A stretch of 64,000 bases of DNA from Albimonas donghaensis (GTDB taxonomy: Bacteria > Pseudomonadota > Alphaproteobacteria > Rhodobacterales > Rhodobacteraceae), in the NCBI RefSeq assembly GCF_900106695.1, contig NZ_FNMZ01000001.1, forward strand, positions 682,001 to 746,000, written 5' to 3'. A program made the position numbers and the translations under genes. Shown here piece after piece: positions 8,793 to 17,385 of the stretch (position 1 is its first letter; each line of letters opens with the position of its first letter). The notes below the pieces were generated by a model, which worked only from the letters and a program-made list of their open reading frames with translations, was not told the DNA's origin and did no database searches.

Positions 8793-9176
8793 ATGCCCCG
8801 ATCGCCCGACCGCCGCCGCCCTGCGACCCCGCTCCGGGCCGCGGGAGCCGGGACGCCGACCCCCGATGCGCCCACGACCGACGCGCCTGTTCTCAAGCCG
8901 GGGACCGAGATCAAGGCCGAGCGGCCCAGGATGTGGAAAGTCGTGCTGCTCAACGACGATTTCACCCCGCGGGAGTTCGTGTCGGCGGTGCTGCGCGCGG
9001 TGTTCCGGCTGACCGAGGACCAGGCGCATCGGGTGATGATCACCGCGCATCGCCGCGGGGTCTGCGTGGTGGCGGTGTTCACCCGCGACGTGGCCGAGAC
9101 CAAGGCCGATGCGGCGACCGAGGCCGGCAAGGCCGCCGGCTACCCCCTGCGCTTCGTCACCGAACCCGAGGAATAG
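8793..9176 (+). CDS. clpS: ATP-dependent Clp protease adaptor ClpS
   Basis: A 127-residue protein with a disordered N-terminus (about 45 residues) and a ClpS core at about 47-124. Conserved features are MWKVVLLNDDFTPREFV with the substrate-contact NDD/TP segment, then HRVMITAHRRGVCVVAVFTRDVAETKA. ClpS delivers N-degron substrates to ClpAP. clpA is often adjacent in this order but is not seen here; the next gene is a convergent DUF2927 lipoprotein whose stop lies 13 bp away. The clearest member of the family in the window, with little doubt. Confidence 0.95.
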   Translation: MPRSPDRRRPATPLRAAGAGTPTPDAPTTDAPVLKPGTEIKAERPRMWKVVLLNDDFTPREFVSAVLRAVFRLTEDQAHRVMITAHRRGVCVVAVFTRDVAETKADAATEAGKAAGYPLRFVTEPEE

Positions 9177-9189
9177 CGCCGCCGCGCGA

Positions 9190-10269
9190 TCAGTCGGCCG
9201 GCGCGACCTGCGTCAGGGTGGGCGTCCGGATCGTCGCCGGGGTCGGCGGCGCCAGCGTGGCGCGCGGCGCGGGCGACGGGCCGGGGCCGATCTCGGCCAC
9301 GATCTCGCGCACGATGGGCATGCCTTCCTCCGCCGTCATGCCCGCGCGCAGCCGCGGATCGTAGAGAATGCGCAGCAGGTATTCGTCATGCCGGGTCAGC
9401 AGCGCGAATTCCTGGTCGTCGTTGAAGATCGAGGGCCGCGCGTCGGGATCGTCGTTCAGCAGGCCCAGCGTCTGCACCAGCTCCTCGTGGATGCAGCTCA
9501 GGCGCAGGACCCCGCGCAGCTCGTCCTTGATGGCGATGGTGGCCTGGTTCTTCCAGCGCCCGTCGATCTTCGAGCGTCCGACCTGGCCCACGCAGGGGAA
9601 CACGTCGTTGCGCGCCCATTCCTCGATCAGGCTGATCCGCCCGCCGCCGCCATTGCGCAGCATCTGGGCGACGAACTGGTCGCGCACCCGGCCGCTGGCG
9701 ATCAGGATGAAGATGTCGGGGTCGGCGCCGACCTCCTGGAACTCCAGCCCGGTGAGGCGGGAGATGCGGGCGGTCAGGTCCCGGTAGGCCTCCAGATCCT
9801 GCTCGCGCACCCCGTCGCCGGTGACCTTCCAGCGGATCGGGCCGCGCCACTTGACCAGCTCGACCGCCGTGGCCCTGGAGACCAGCGAGGTGGCGCTTTC
9901 GAATTCCATGTGGAAGGCGATGCGCTCGAAGTCGCGGATCAGGTCGGCGTCGCCGAAGGGCGCGTCGGGCGGGTCGATATCGGTGCGCATCAGGCCGGCC
10001 GCCTGGTAGTTGGCCAGCGTGCGGGCGTAGCGCGCGTCGGTGGTGTCGGCGCAGCCGGCGAGCAGGGCGAGCCCGGCCAGCCCCGCCGCGGCGACCGCCC
10101 GACGGGCTGCGCGACGGGCCGCGAGTCCGGGGGCGCGAAGTCGGGGCGAACCGTCGGACGAGCCGGCTCTGGAAGAGGTGGAGGAGCGCGATCCGCACCG
10201 CGGATCGAAGCCGGACGCGAGGGGCGGAGCGGCGCCGCGCGGGCCGGGCAGGGCGGTGTCAGGGGGCAT
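9190..10269 (-). CDS. DUF2927-domain lipoprotein
   Basis: A 359-residue protein. After a positively charged leader, a lipobox-like segment (LAGLALLAGC) falls near residue 70, so it is probably a lipoprotein although the leader is long. The DUF2927 body includes FERIAFHMEFE, VKWRGPIRWKVTGDG and the HEE segment in LSCIHEELVQTLGLLNDD, which resembles a zincin-like metal site. DUF2927 proteins are common in Rhodobacterales and uncharacterised. The start at 10269 is the first ATG outside the low-complexity reading upstream; it is divergent from the ChaN-like gene. Confidence 0.82.
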   Translation of the reverse strand: MPPDTALPGPRGAAPPLASGFDPRCGSRSSTSSRAGSSDGSPRLRAPGLAARRAARRAVAAAGLAGLALLAGCADTTDARYARTLANYQAAGLMRTDIDPPDAPFGDADLIRDFERIAFHMEFESATSLVSRATAVELVKWRGPIRWKVTGDGVREQDLEAYRDLTARISRLTGLEFQEVGADPDIFILIASGRVRDQFVAQMLRNGGGGRISLIEEWARNDVFPCVGQVGRSKIDGRWKNQATIAIKDELRGVLRLSCIHEELVQTLGLLNDDPDARPSIFNDDQEFALLTRHDEYLLRILYDPRLRAGMTAEEGMPIVREIVAEIGPGPSPAPRATLAPPTPATIRTPTLTQVAPAD

Positions 10270-10380
10270 CGGCGCTCGATTCTGCGAAGGCTCTTCGACC
10301 GTCAGGATACCCAACCGGCGGCCGCAGCGCCATATTCCCGGCTGCGGCGCCAAGGCGCGGAAGCGAAGGAGATCAAGCGG

Positions 10381-11598
10381 ATGCGATATGGGCGTGATCG
10401 GTTGGGGCGCGTCGCCGCGGTCGGACTGGCGGCGGCGGGACTGGCGGCGGGCATGGCGGCGGGACTGGCTGCGGGGGGCGCGGCCCTCGCCCAGGTCGGG
10501 GGGGCGGAGGCGCGGTCGGCGACGCCGCGCGCGCTGATCCTCACGCTGCCCGGGGGCGCGCCGGTCCCGGATCTCGACGCGCTGGCGGCGCTGGCGCGAG
10601 GGCATGACCTGGTGGTTCTGGGCGAGATCCACGACAACCCTCGCCACCACGCGCTTCAGGCCGAGCTTGTCCGCCGGCTCGCCCCGACCGGGCTGGCCTA
10701 TGAAATGCTGAAATCCACCGACGCCCCGGCGCTGGCGGCCCTGCGCAGGTCCGGCGCGCCGGAGGCCGAGCTGCGCGCCGCCGCCGAGGCCGGGGGCTGG
10801 GCCGCCTATCTGCCCTCGATGCTGGCCGCGCCCGACGCCCCGATCGCCGGCGCCGGCCTGTCGCGCGACATGCTGCGCCTGGCCATCGGCGACAGCGCGG
10901 CGGCCGCCATCGGCCCGGCGCTGCGCGAGGCGGGTGAGCCGGGGGAGGCGGGCGCGGTCTACGGGCTCGACGCTCCGCCCGACGCCGCCGCGCAGGCGCA
11001 GGTGGAGGCCGAGATGGCCGAGGCCCATTGCGGCGCGCTGCCCGAGGCGATGCTGCCCGGCATGGCCGAGGCGCAGCGCCTGCGCGACGCGGCCTTCGCC
11101 GCCGCGCTGCTGCGGGCGCGACGGGCGGGGCTCGCTCTTATGGGCGCGCAAGACGCGCCGCGCGGGGGGGCGCGCGCGGGATCGTCCCCCGCCGGGCATG
11201 CCGGCGGGGTTGAGCGTGGGGGCGGCGACGGGACGGGGGACGGGGCGGGGAGCGGCCGCGAACAGGCCGCGCCCGCCCGCGTCTCCGCGGGGCCCGCCGT
11301 TCTGGTGACGGGCGATGGTCATGCGCGCCGGGACCGCGGGGTTCCGGCCTATCTCGGCCGGGCGGCGCCGGGTCTGGCCACCCTGTCGGTGGCGATGGTG
11401 GAATGGCCCGATGGCGTCTCCTTCGATGCGGACGGATCCGGTCCGGACGGCTCCGAGCCGGACTGGCGCGCGGCGCTCGCGCCCTGGGCGCCGGAGGGCG
11501 GTCCGGCCGAGGCCGCGCCCTTCGACATCGTCGTCATCACCGCGCGCGCCGAGCGCGAGGACCCCTGCGCAGGCTTCGCGACGCCCGCGCAGGACTAG
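10381..11598 (+). CDS. ChaN-family (haem-binding / iron-regulated) exported protein
   Basis: A 405-residue protein with a signal peptide (VAAVGLAAAGLAAGMAAGLAAG) and the ChaN signature LVVLGEIHDNPRHHALQAELV at about residues 77-98. A C-terminal region ends in FDIVVITARAEREDPC. ChaN-type proteins bind haem and are linked to iron uptake; the role here is inferred. A Gly/Ala/Arg-rich insertion of about 50 residues (about 255-305) interrupts the domain between two conserved parts. The start follows AAGGAG at 10366-10371. It is divergent from the DUF2927 gene, with 111 bp between them. Confidence 0.8.
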   Translation: MRYGRDRLGRVAAVGLAAAGLAAGMAAGLAAGGAALAQVGGAEARSATPRALILTLPGGAPVPDLDALAALARGHDLVVLGEIHDNPRHHALQAELVRRLAPTGLAYEMLKSTDAPALAALRRSGAPEAELRAAAEAGGWAAYLPSMLAAPDAPIAGAGLSRDMLRLAIGDSAAAAIGPALREAGEPGEAGAVYGLDAPPDAAAQAQVEAEMAEAHCGALPEAMLPGMAEAQRLRDAAFAAALLRARRAGLALMGAQDAPRGGARAGSSPAGHAGGVERGGGDGTGDGAGSGREQAAPARVSAGPAVLVTGDGHARRDRGVPAYLGRAAPGLATLSVAMVEWPDGVSFDADGSGPDGSEPDWRAALAPWAPEGGPAEAAPFDIVVITARAEREDPCAGFATPAQD

Positions 11599-11803
11599 GT
11601 GCGCCGGCCCGGAATCACAGGGCGCGGCGCGGAGGCCGGGTCCGGCCGGGGACGCTCGGCGGGGCGCGCGGGACGAGGGCCAACGGGGTGGGAGGCCGGT
11701 CTCGTCCGCACCCGCTCCGCGCCCCGGCCCCGCCCCTGCGAAAGGGGGCGGCCCGGAAAAGGGGTCGGGTTGGGTCTCGGGGGGTCTGGAATGAGGGGTC
11801 GGC

Positions 11804-14422
11804 TCAGTCGAACAGGAAATCGCCCTCCCCCAGATCGCGGGCGTCGATGCCGTCGAGGATGACCTTGGTCTTGCCGTAGGCCACCATGGCGTCGCCCTTG
11901 AAGGTGGAGATCCGCAGGTCGCCCATGTCGTCGGCGCCCGTGAATTCGAGCTGATCCAGGCCGAGCGCGAAGTCCTTGACGGTGTCCTTGCCGTCGCGCG
12001 CGCCGAACTGGAAATCGTCGCGGCCGCGGCCGCCCTTGAGCACGTCCGCGCCCCGCCCGCCGATCAGCAGGTCATGGCCGCCGCCGGCGACCAGCTGGTC
12101 GCGGCCGCCGCCGCCGATCAGCGCGTCGCGCCCGCCGCCGGCCTTCAGCACGTCCTTGCCGCCGCCGCCGTCGAGCAGGTCGTTCCCGCCATTGCCCTTC
12201 AGCAGGTCCTTGCCGCCGCCGCCGAAGACGAAATCGTCGCCGCCCTGGCCGAAGACCTTGTCGGCGCCGCCGCCGCCCTCGACCCGGTCGTTCCCGCCCT
12301 GGCCCTTGATCAGGTCGCGCCCGCCGCCGCCCCGGGCCGCGTCGGCGCCGGCGCCGCTCAGCAGGCGGTCGTCGCCGGCGCCGCCGTCCAGCACGTCGTC
12401 GCCGGCGTCGCCAAACAGGAAGTCGTCGTCATTCCCGCCCAGAAGCCGGTCGTCGCCGGTCCAGCCGCGCATCACGTCGGCGCCGTCGCCGCCGTCCAGC
12501 AGGTCCGCGCCGTCGCCGCCCAGCAGCGCGTCGTCGCCGGCCTCGCCCCAGATCGCGTCGTCGCCGGCCTCTCCCTGCAGGTCGTCGGCATCGTCGCCGC
12601 CGCGCAGCGTGTCGTCGCCGTTCCCGCCCAGCAGCCGGTCCGCGCCGGCGCCGCCGGTCAGGTCGTCGGCGCCCTCGCCGCCCATCGCCACGTCGTCGCC
12701 CGCGCCGGCGTCGATGGCGTCGGGGGCGTCGCCGCCCTCGATCCGGTCGTCGCCCTCGCCGCCGGAGATGGTGTCGGCGCCGGCGCCGCCGAGGATCGAG
12801 TCGCTCCCCGCCCCGCCGTCGATCCGGTCATAGCCGTCGCCGCCGTCCATGTAGTCGTCGCCGGCGTCGCCGGTCATCACGTCGTCGCCCCAGCCGCCCA
12901 GCACCCGGTCGGCGCCGTCGCCGCCGTTCAGGGTGTCCGCGTGGCCGCCGCCGTCCAGCGTGTCCGCGCCCGAGCCGCCGAAGAGCTTGTCCATGTCGTC
13001 GCCGCCGAACAGCCGGTCGGACCCCTCGCCGCCCCAGATGTTGTCGCGGCCCGCGCCGCCGTCGACGGAGTCGGCGCCCGCCTCGCCGTAGAGCCAGTCG
13101 GTCTCGGTCCCGCCCTGGATGCGGTCGGCGCCCTCGCCGCCCCAGATCCGGTCCACGTCGGCGCCGCCGATCAGCAGGTCGTCGCCGCCGTCGCCCCAGA
13201 TCGAATCCCGGCCGCCGCCGCCGTCGATGGTGTCGTCGCCCTCCTCGAAGGCGAAGGACAGCAGGTCATGCCCGTCGGCGTCGGCCCGCGCCGCCAGCAC
13301 CAGCGCCCGGTCGCCCGAAGCCGTCACCGACAGCGCCGAGACCTCCGCCCCCCAGCCCACGCGGGTCTCGCGCACCAGGTCGAGGCGGCCGGTTGAGGCG
13401 ATCTCGTAGACCCGCAGCGTGTCGCCGCCATCGGCGCAGAACAGCAGGTCGCGGCCGTCGAGCGAGACATGCCGGGCCTCGGTCGCGCCCTCGATGGAGG
13501 ACAGGCGGGTCAGCCGGCCGGTCCCCGACAGGGCGTAGACCACCAGCGCGTCGGGGGCGGCGGCGAAGACCATGGCCCGGCCGTCCACGGCCGCGGCGTC
13601 GACCGAGGCGACGCCGGCCAGGTCGAACCGGGTCTCGGCGTCGTCGAAGCCGCGCTTGTCGGTCATGCGCAGGTTGGTCGAGGTGATGTCCCAGACCGAG
13701 ATCGCGCCCTCGTCCGCCGAAGCCGCGACCGCGAAGCGGCGGCCGCCGACCGTAATGTCCTCCATCGCGTCGATGTCGGAGATCGGGGTCCGCGCGTCGT
13801 CCTCGATGCGGGCGACGACCGACAGCCCGGTGGCGGACCAGCGCAGCAGGGTCAGCCCGCCCTCCCAGCCGCCGCCGGCCAGCGCCATCAGCGACCCGCC
13901 CGAGACGAAGGCCGCGACCGCGCCCGGATAGATCAGGCCGTCGCCCCAGGCGTGGTCGAGATTGTCCAGCAGCTCCGGCGCGCCGGCGGGGTCGAGGCGC
14001 GACAGGCTCACGCCGTGACCGGCGGTGAACAGATAGGTCTGCGAACCCAGCGTGACCGCGTCCAGCGCCGGGGCGCCGGTCAGCAGGTCGTTGACGTCGT
14101 AATGCATGGCGGTCTGCGACCAGGCGGCCGAGAGCGTGTCGCCCGCGCCGATGGTCCAGGCGGCGACCCCGCCCGAGCCGGCGGCGGCCCCGGCGGCGTA
14201 GAAGCGCAGGGCGCCGTTATGAAGAAGCCCGACGCTGTCGGCGGCGCCCTCGGCGGCCTCGCCCGCCTCCCGGTCGGCGTCGCGAACCACAAGCTGACCG
14301 GACGCGCCGTCGAGCCCCTTGTCGCCGCGCAGACGGTCGCCCGCCTCGCCGCCCGTGAGGGTCTGCCCGCCATTGCCGCCGGACAGAGTCCGGGCGATCG
14401 CCGCCGTCGCGTCGTTGGTCAT
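11804..14422 (-). CDS. Secreted RTX protein: N-terminal propeller-like domain plus long GGxGxDxxx repeat region
   Basis: An 872-residue acidic protein. Residues about 60-390 show propeller-like repeats (SQTYLFTAGHGVSLSRL; RFAVAASADEGAISVWDI; ARHVSLDGRDLLFCADGG). About 395-795 is a near-uninterrupted run of RTX nonapeptides of the GGxGxD type, which bind calcium. The last 75 residues, ending DARDLGEGDFLFD, fit a type I secretion signal. There is no N-terminal signal peptide, as expected for type I export. No ABC exporter, fusion protein or TolC gene is in the window. The start at MTNDATAAIA (14422) is preferred because GGGGTGGGG precedes it. Enzymatic activity is unknown. Confidence 0.9.
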   Translation of the reverse strand: MTNDATAAIARTLSGGNGGQTLTGGEAGDRLRGDKGLDGASGQLVVRDADREAGEAAEGAADSVGLLHNGALRFYAAGAAAGSGGVAAWTIGAGDTLSAAWSQTAMHYDVNDLLTGAPALDAVTLGSQTYLFTAGHGVSLSRLDPAGAPELLDNLDHAWGDGLIYPGAVAAFVSGGSLMALAGGGWEGGLTLLRWSATGLSVVARIEDDARTPISDIDAMEDITVGGRRFAVAASADEGAISVWDITSTNLRMTDKRGFDDAETRFDLAGVASVDAAAVDGRAMVFAAAPDALVVYALSGTGRLTRLSSIEGATEARHVSLDGRDLLFCADGGDTLRVYEIASTGRLDLVRETRVGWGAEVSALSVTASGDRALVLAARADADGHDLLSFAFEEGDDTIDGGGGRDSIWGDGGDDLLIGGADVDRIWGGEGADRIQGGTETDWLYGEAGADSVDGGAGRDNIWGGEGSDRLFGGDDMDKLFGGSGADTLDGGGHADTLNGGDGADRVLGGWGDDVMTGDAGDDYMDGGDGYDRIDGGAGSDSILGGAGADTISGGEGDDRIEGGDAPDAIDAGAGDDVAMGGEGADDLTGGAGADRLLGGNGDDTLRGGDDADDLQGEAGDDAIWGEAGDDALLGGDGADLLDGGDGADVMRGWTGDDRLLGGNDDDFLFGDAGDDVLDGGAGDDRLLSGAGADAARGGGGRDLIKGQGGNDRVEGGGGADKVFGQGGDDFVFGGGGKDLLKGNGGNDLLDGGGGKDVLKAGGGRDALIGGGGRDQLVAGGGHDLLIGGRGADVLKGGRGRDDFQFGARDGKDTVKDFALGLDQLEFTGADDMGDLRISTFKGDAMVAYGKTKVILDGIDARDLGEGDFLFD
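12015..13245 (-). repeat. RTX-coding nonapeptide repeat block
   Basis: A 27-bp-period coding repeat made of degenerate GGxGxDxxx codons fills about 1.2 kb of the RTX gene. On the plus strand it appears as regularly spaced gccgcc and gtcgtcgcc motifs. Being coding repeats they are prone to recombination and to assembly error. Confidence 0.85.
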
Positions 14423-14791
14423 TGTCGTCCCCACCCCTGGAGAATTCGCTGTCGTTCGCCGGGGTGTTCTGGGCGATGGCGGGTGTCGCCCAAGTAAAAC
14501 GCTGTGGTTAGAAAATGTTTTCAACGCCAACGCCGCATGAAGCGACGTGGTTTAGAATTCGTGCGTTCGGTTTATCGAGGGTTTCGCGTCAGCGTTTCGC
14601 AATAGTTGATCGGTTAATAGGCGTTTCGCGCGCAGGGTTAGGAAAAGATGTCCCGGTTAATACGGGGTGGCCGGGCAAGGTTTAAGGAACCTTTCCGCGG
14701 CGAAGGCGCCGTAGCGCGCGCAAGGAAACGGCCCCTCGCGGCGGGGCCGAAGGGGGCGGATCGAGCGACGGGAGAGGGGGGGAGGTCGGGC
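14423..14791. promoter_or_regulatory. AT-rich intergenic leader of the RTX gene
   Basis: 369 bp without a gene between the RTX start and the end of tusA, both on the minus strand. About 14500-14665 is notably AT-richer than its surroundings. It carries two copies each of GCGTTTCGC (14592 and 14621) and CGGTTAATA (14611 and 14654). This probably holds the RTX promoter and regulator sites. No specific -35/-10 pair could be assigned with confidence. Confidence 0.45.
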
Positions 14792-15061
14792 TCAGCCGCC
14801 CTTGCGGATCACGAAGCGCCGGCCGCCCCGGGGGTCGGGGTCCTGGGCTTCGAGCGCGTGACCCTGCTCGGCGCAGAAATGCGGCATGTCGATCACCGCG
14901 GCCGGATCGTCGGAGGTGATCGCCAGACGCGCCCCCGCCGCCAGCCCGGCCAGCCGCTTGCGGGCCTTGAGCACCGGCAGCGGGCAGAGCAGGCCGCGGG
15001 CGTCGATCTCCTCGTCCACGGGGCGGGACGGTTCGGGCGGGGAGGCGGGAGGCTGGGACAT
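14792..15061 (-). CDS. TusA-family sulfurtransferase
   Basis: An 89-residue TusA/SirA-like protein. The conserved DARGLLCPLPVLKARKRL segment places the active-site Cys at residue 26 in a CPxP motif. TusA proteins carry persulfide sulfur for tRNA thiolation, cofactor synthesis or dissimilatory sulfur oxidation. The gene is divergent from a SoxX-like cytochrome gene, with ccdA beyond it. That context favours a sulfur or thiol redox role over tRNA modification; this is inference. Confidence 0.9.
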   Translation of the reverse strand: MSQPPASPPEPSRPVDEEIDARGLLCPLPVLKARKRLAGLAAGARLAITSDDPAAVIDMPHFCAEQGHALEAQDPDPRGGRRFVIRKGG

Positions 15062-15190
15062 GACGGCTCCGATCGCGGGGGCGCCCCACGGCTAGCGTCG
15101 CGGGGCGGCGGGGGCAAGGGCGGGAAGGGCGCGGCTTGCGCAGGGAACGGGGGGCGCCTAGGTTCGCCGCTCCTATCGACGGAGACCGGG

Positions 15191-16306
15191 ATGCCCGACC
15201 CCACCCCCCCCGCCGCCGCGGCCTCTGCGCGCGGAGCGGCCGGACGCCCAGCATGCGGAAGCCCGGCGCCGCGCCTGGCGCTGGCCGCGTTGATCGCGCT
15301 CGGGGCCCTGGCCGCGCCGGGGAGCCGGGCGCAGGAGGCGAGCGAGGCCGGGACCGGAACGGGGCCGGCGCCCGCAGCCGAACTTGCAGTCGAACCCGCA
15401 GCCGAACCCCTGCGCGACCTGCGCCCGCCCGCGGTCGCCTACGCGGTCACCGACGGCATCGCCATCGAGGCCCCGCTGGCCGGCGCGGTCGGCGACGCGG
15501 CGCGGGGCCGGGCGATCTTCCTGTCGGACCTCACCGGCGGCTGCGTCAGCTGCCATGCGGCCCCCGGCGCCCCGCGGCTCGCCGTCGTCCCCCGCATCCT
15601 GCGCGACCGCCTGCCGCCGATGCCCGCCGCCATTCTGGCCGAGGACGCGGACGCCGAGGCCGAGCCCGAAGCCGGGGAGGGCGAGCCCGTGGACGGCGAC
15701 GGCTCGGGAGACGACGCGGAGGAGAGCCGCTCGACCTCGACCTCCCGGCTCGCGCCCGACCGGCTCGCGCCGCCGCCGGCGCGCCCGGCGCAGGGGACGG
15801 TCTCCGAGACCGCGGCGATCGACTCGGGGGCGGCGGATTCCGAGGACATCGCCGCGCGCGGACGGATCCGGCGCGGGGTTCCGCCGCTGCTGCCGGTGCC
15901 CGCGGGGCCCGACCTCGACGGCATCGCGGCGGAGCTGAGCCTGGGGGAGCTGCGGCTCGCCGTGGTCAATCCGCAGATCAGCCGGCCGGGCTCGCGGATG
16001 CCGGCCTATCACCATGTCTCGCTGGCCCTGGCCGACCGCGCGCCGGGACTGCGCCAGCCCTGGCTCTCGGCGCAGGAGGTGGAGGACGTGGTGGCCTATC
16101 TCGCCACCCTGACCGAGCCGGCGGAGGCCGCGCCGCCCGCGCCCGAGGGTGCCGAGAGCGCGCCGGCCGTCCCCGACGCGGCCGAAACGGCCGCCGAAGC
16201 CGCGACCGAGCCCGAGCAATCCCCGGATGAAGCCCCCGGGCAAGCCCCCGGGGACACCTCCCGCACGGCGCCCCCCGCGGCGCCCGGGCCCGACACGACG
16301 AATTGA
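15191..16306 (+). CDS. SoxX-like monohaem cytochrome c with large acidic insertion
   Basis: A 371-residue exported protein: signal peptide to about residue 47, then GDAARGRAIFLSDLTGGC and the haem motif C118-V-S-C121-H122. After an insertion of about 110 residues come GPDLDGIAAELSLGELRLAVVNP (240-261), the probable haem ligand Met270 in SRMPAYHH, and the ending LSAQEVEDVVAYLATL. These match SoxX, the small subunit of the thiosulfate-oxidising SoxXA complex. Oddities are the Glu/Asp/Ser/Arg/Pro-rich insertion at about 128-236 and a Pro/Ala/Glu-rich tail after about 315. No SoxA, SoxYZ or SoxB is in the window, so true SoxX function is uncertain. Confidence 0.75.
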   Translation: MPDPTPPAAAASARGAAGRPACGSPAPRLALAALIALGALAAPGSRAQEASEAGTGTGPAPAAELAVEPAAEPLRDLRPPAVAYAVTDGIAIEAPLAGAVGDAARGRAIFLSDLTGGCVSCHAAPGAPRLAVVPRILRDRLPPMPAAILAEDADAEAEPEAGEGEPVDGDGSGDDAEESRSTSTSRLAPDRLAPPPARPAQGTVSETAAIDSGAADSEDIAARGRIRRGVPPLLPVPAGPDLDGIAAELSLGELRLAVVNPQISRPGSRMPAYHHVSLALADRAPGLRQPWLSAQEVEDVVAYLATLTEPAEAAPPAPEGAESAPAVPDAAETAAEAATEPEQSPDEAPGQAPGDTSRTAPPAAPGPDTTN

Positions 16307-16494
16307 GCCGGAGTGCGGGGGCGGGAGGGTGACGCCGCCCGCGCCATGCGCTTAAACGGGCCCCGTTCGGGCGCCGGCGCCGCCGCTTCGCGGCGACCGG
16401 CCCGGTTGTCGGCCCGACGCCCGAGCCGCACGCTCCGCGCCTGTCCGGGCGCGACCCCGCCGCATCTTCGCCCCACCGGGCGCAGGGAGCCCGC

Positions 16495-17385
16495 ATGACC
16501 GATATCGGCCTGGTCACCGCCTTCTTCGGCGGCCTGCTCAGTTTCCTCTCGCCCTGCGTGCTGCCGCTGGCGCCGCCCTATCTGGCCTTCATGGCCGGGG
16601 CCTCGCTGGAGCAGTTGTCGGCGCGCGAGACGGTGGACCGGGCGGTGAAGCGCAAGGTCTTCATCAGCTCGCTGTTCTTCGTGGCCGGCCTGGCGACGGT
16701 GTTCGTGGCGCTGGGGGCGACGGCCAGCCTGGTGGGGCAGACGCTCAACGCCTGGCGCTACGAATTCGGCATCGCGGCGGGTTTCGTGATCTATGTGCTC
16801 GGTCAGCATTTCATCGGCTTCCGCCGGGCGCCGCAGACGGTGGCGGCGCTGCTGGCGCTGCTGGCGGCGGGGGCGTTGCTGACCGGCTCGGACCTGGGCG
16901 CGCAGATCTCAGATCACTGGCCGGTGCTGGCGGCGCTGGTCGCGCTGGCGGCGGCGCTGCGCTTTTCGGGCCATGAGGCGCTGCCCTTCCTGATGCGCGA
17001 GGCGCGGTTCGATGCGGGCGGCGCGGCGGGAAGCTTCGCGGGCGCCTATGTGATCGGGCTCGCCTTCGCCTTCGGCTGGACGCCCTGCATCGGGCCGGTG
17101 CTGAGCTCGATCCTGTTCCTCGCGGCCCAGAAGGAGAGCGTCGGCGAGGGCGTCTGGATGCTCGCGGTCTACGCGCTGGGGCTGGGGGCGCCCTTCATCC
17201 TGGCGGCGGCCTTCGTGGGGCCGTTCCTGCGCTGGATGGCCGGGTTCCGCCGGCATCTGGGGCGGGTCGAGGCGGCCATGGGCGGGCTGCTGGTGGTCGT
17301 CGGCGCGATGATGATGACCGGCACCTTCGAGACGCTGGCCTTCTGGCTGCTGGAGACCTTCCCCGGCCTCGCCGCCATCGGCTGA
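16495..17385 (+). CDS. ccdA: CcdA-family thiol:disulfide transporter, with extra hydrophobic insert
   Basis: A 296-residue polytopic membrane protein. The paired redox cysteines of CcdA are visible at residue 21 (SFLSPCVLPL) and residue 198 (FGWTPCIGPV). CcdA passes electrons from cytoplasmic thioredoxin across the membrane for cytochrome c maturation or for periplasmic thioredoxins such as SoxW. Typical members have about 240 residues; here an extra stretch at about 113-162 adds one or two hydrophobic segments. It follows the SoxX-like cytochrome gene on the same strand after 188 bp. An operon with that gene and a role in its maturation are likely. Confidence 0.9.
   Translation: MTDIGLVTAFFGGLLSFLSPCVLPLAPPYLAFMAGASLEQLSARETVDRAVKRKVFISSLFFVAGLATVFVALGATASLVGQTLNAWRYEFGIAAGFVIYVLGQHFIGFRRAPQTVAALLALLAAGALLTGSDLGAQISDHWPVLAALVALAAALRFSGHEALPFLMREARFDAGGAAGSFAGAYVIGLAFAFGWTPCIGPVLSSILFLAAQKESVGEGVWMLAVYALGLGAPFILAAAFVGPFLRWMAGFRRHLGRVEAAMGGLLVVVGAMMMTGTFETLAFWLLETFPGLAAIG

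Noticed and set aside
9190-11322. A single 710-residue minus-strand protein
   Set aside because: Its first half is the antisense of the ChaN-like gene; the DUF2927 lipoprotein starts at 10269.
12015-13396. Val/Ala-rich open frames on the plus strand opposite the RTX repeats
   Set aside because: Mirror readings of the GGxGxD-coding repeats; the minus-strand RTX protein explains the region fully.
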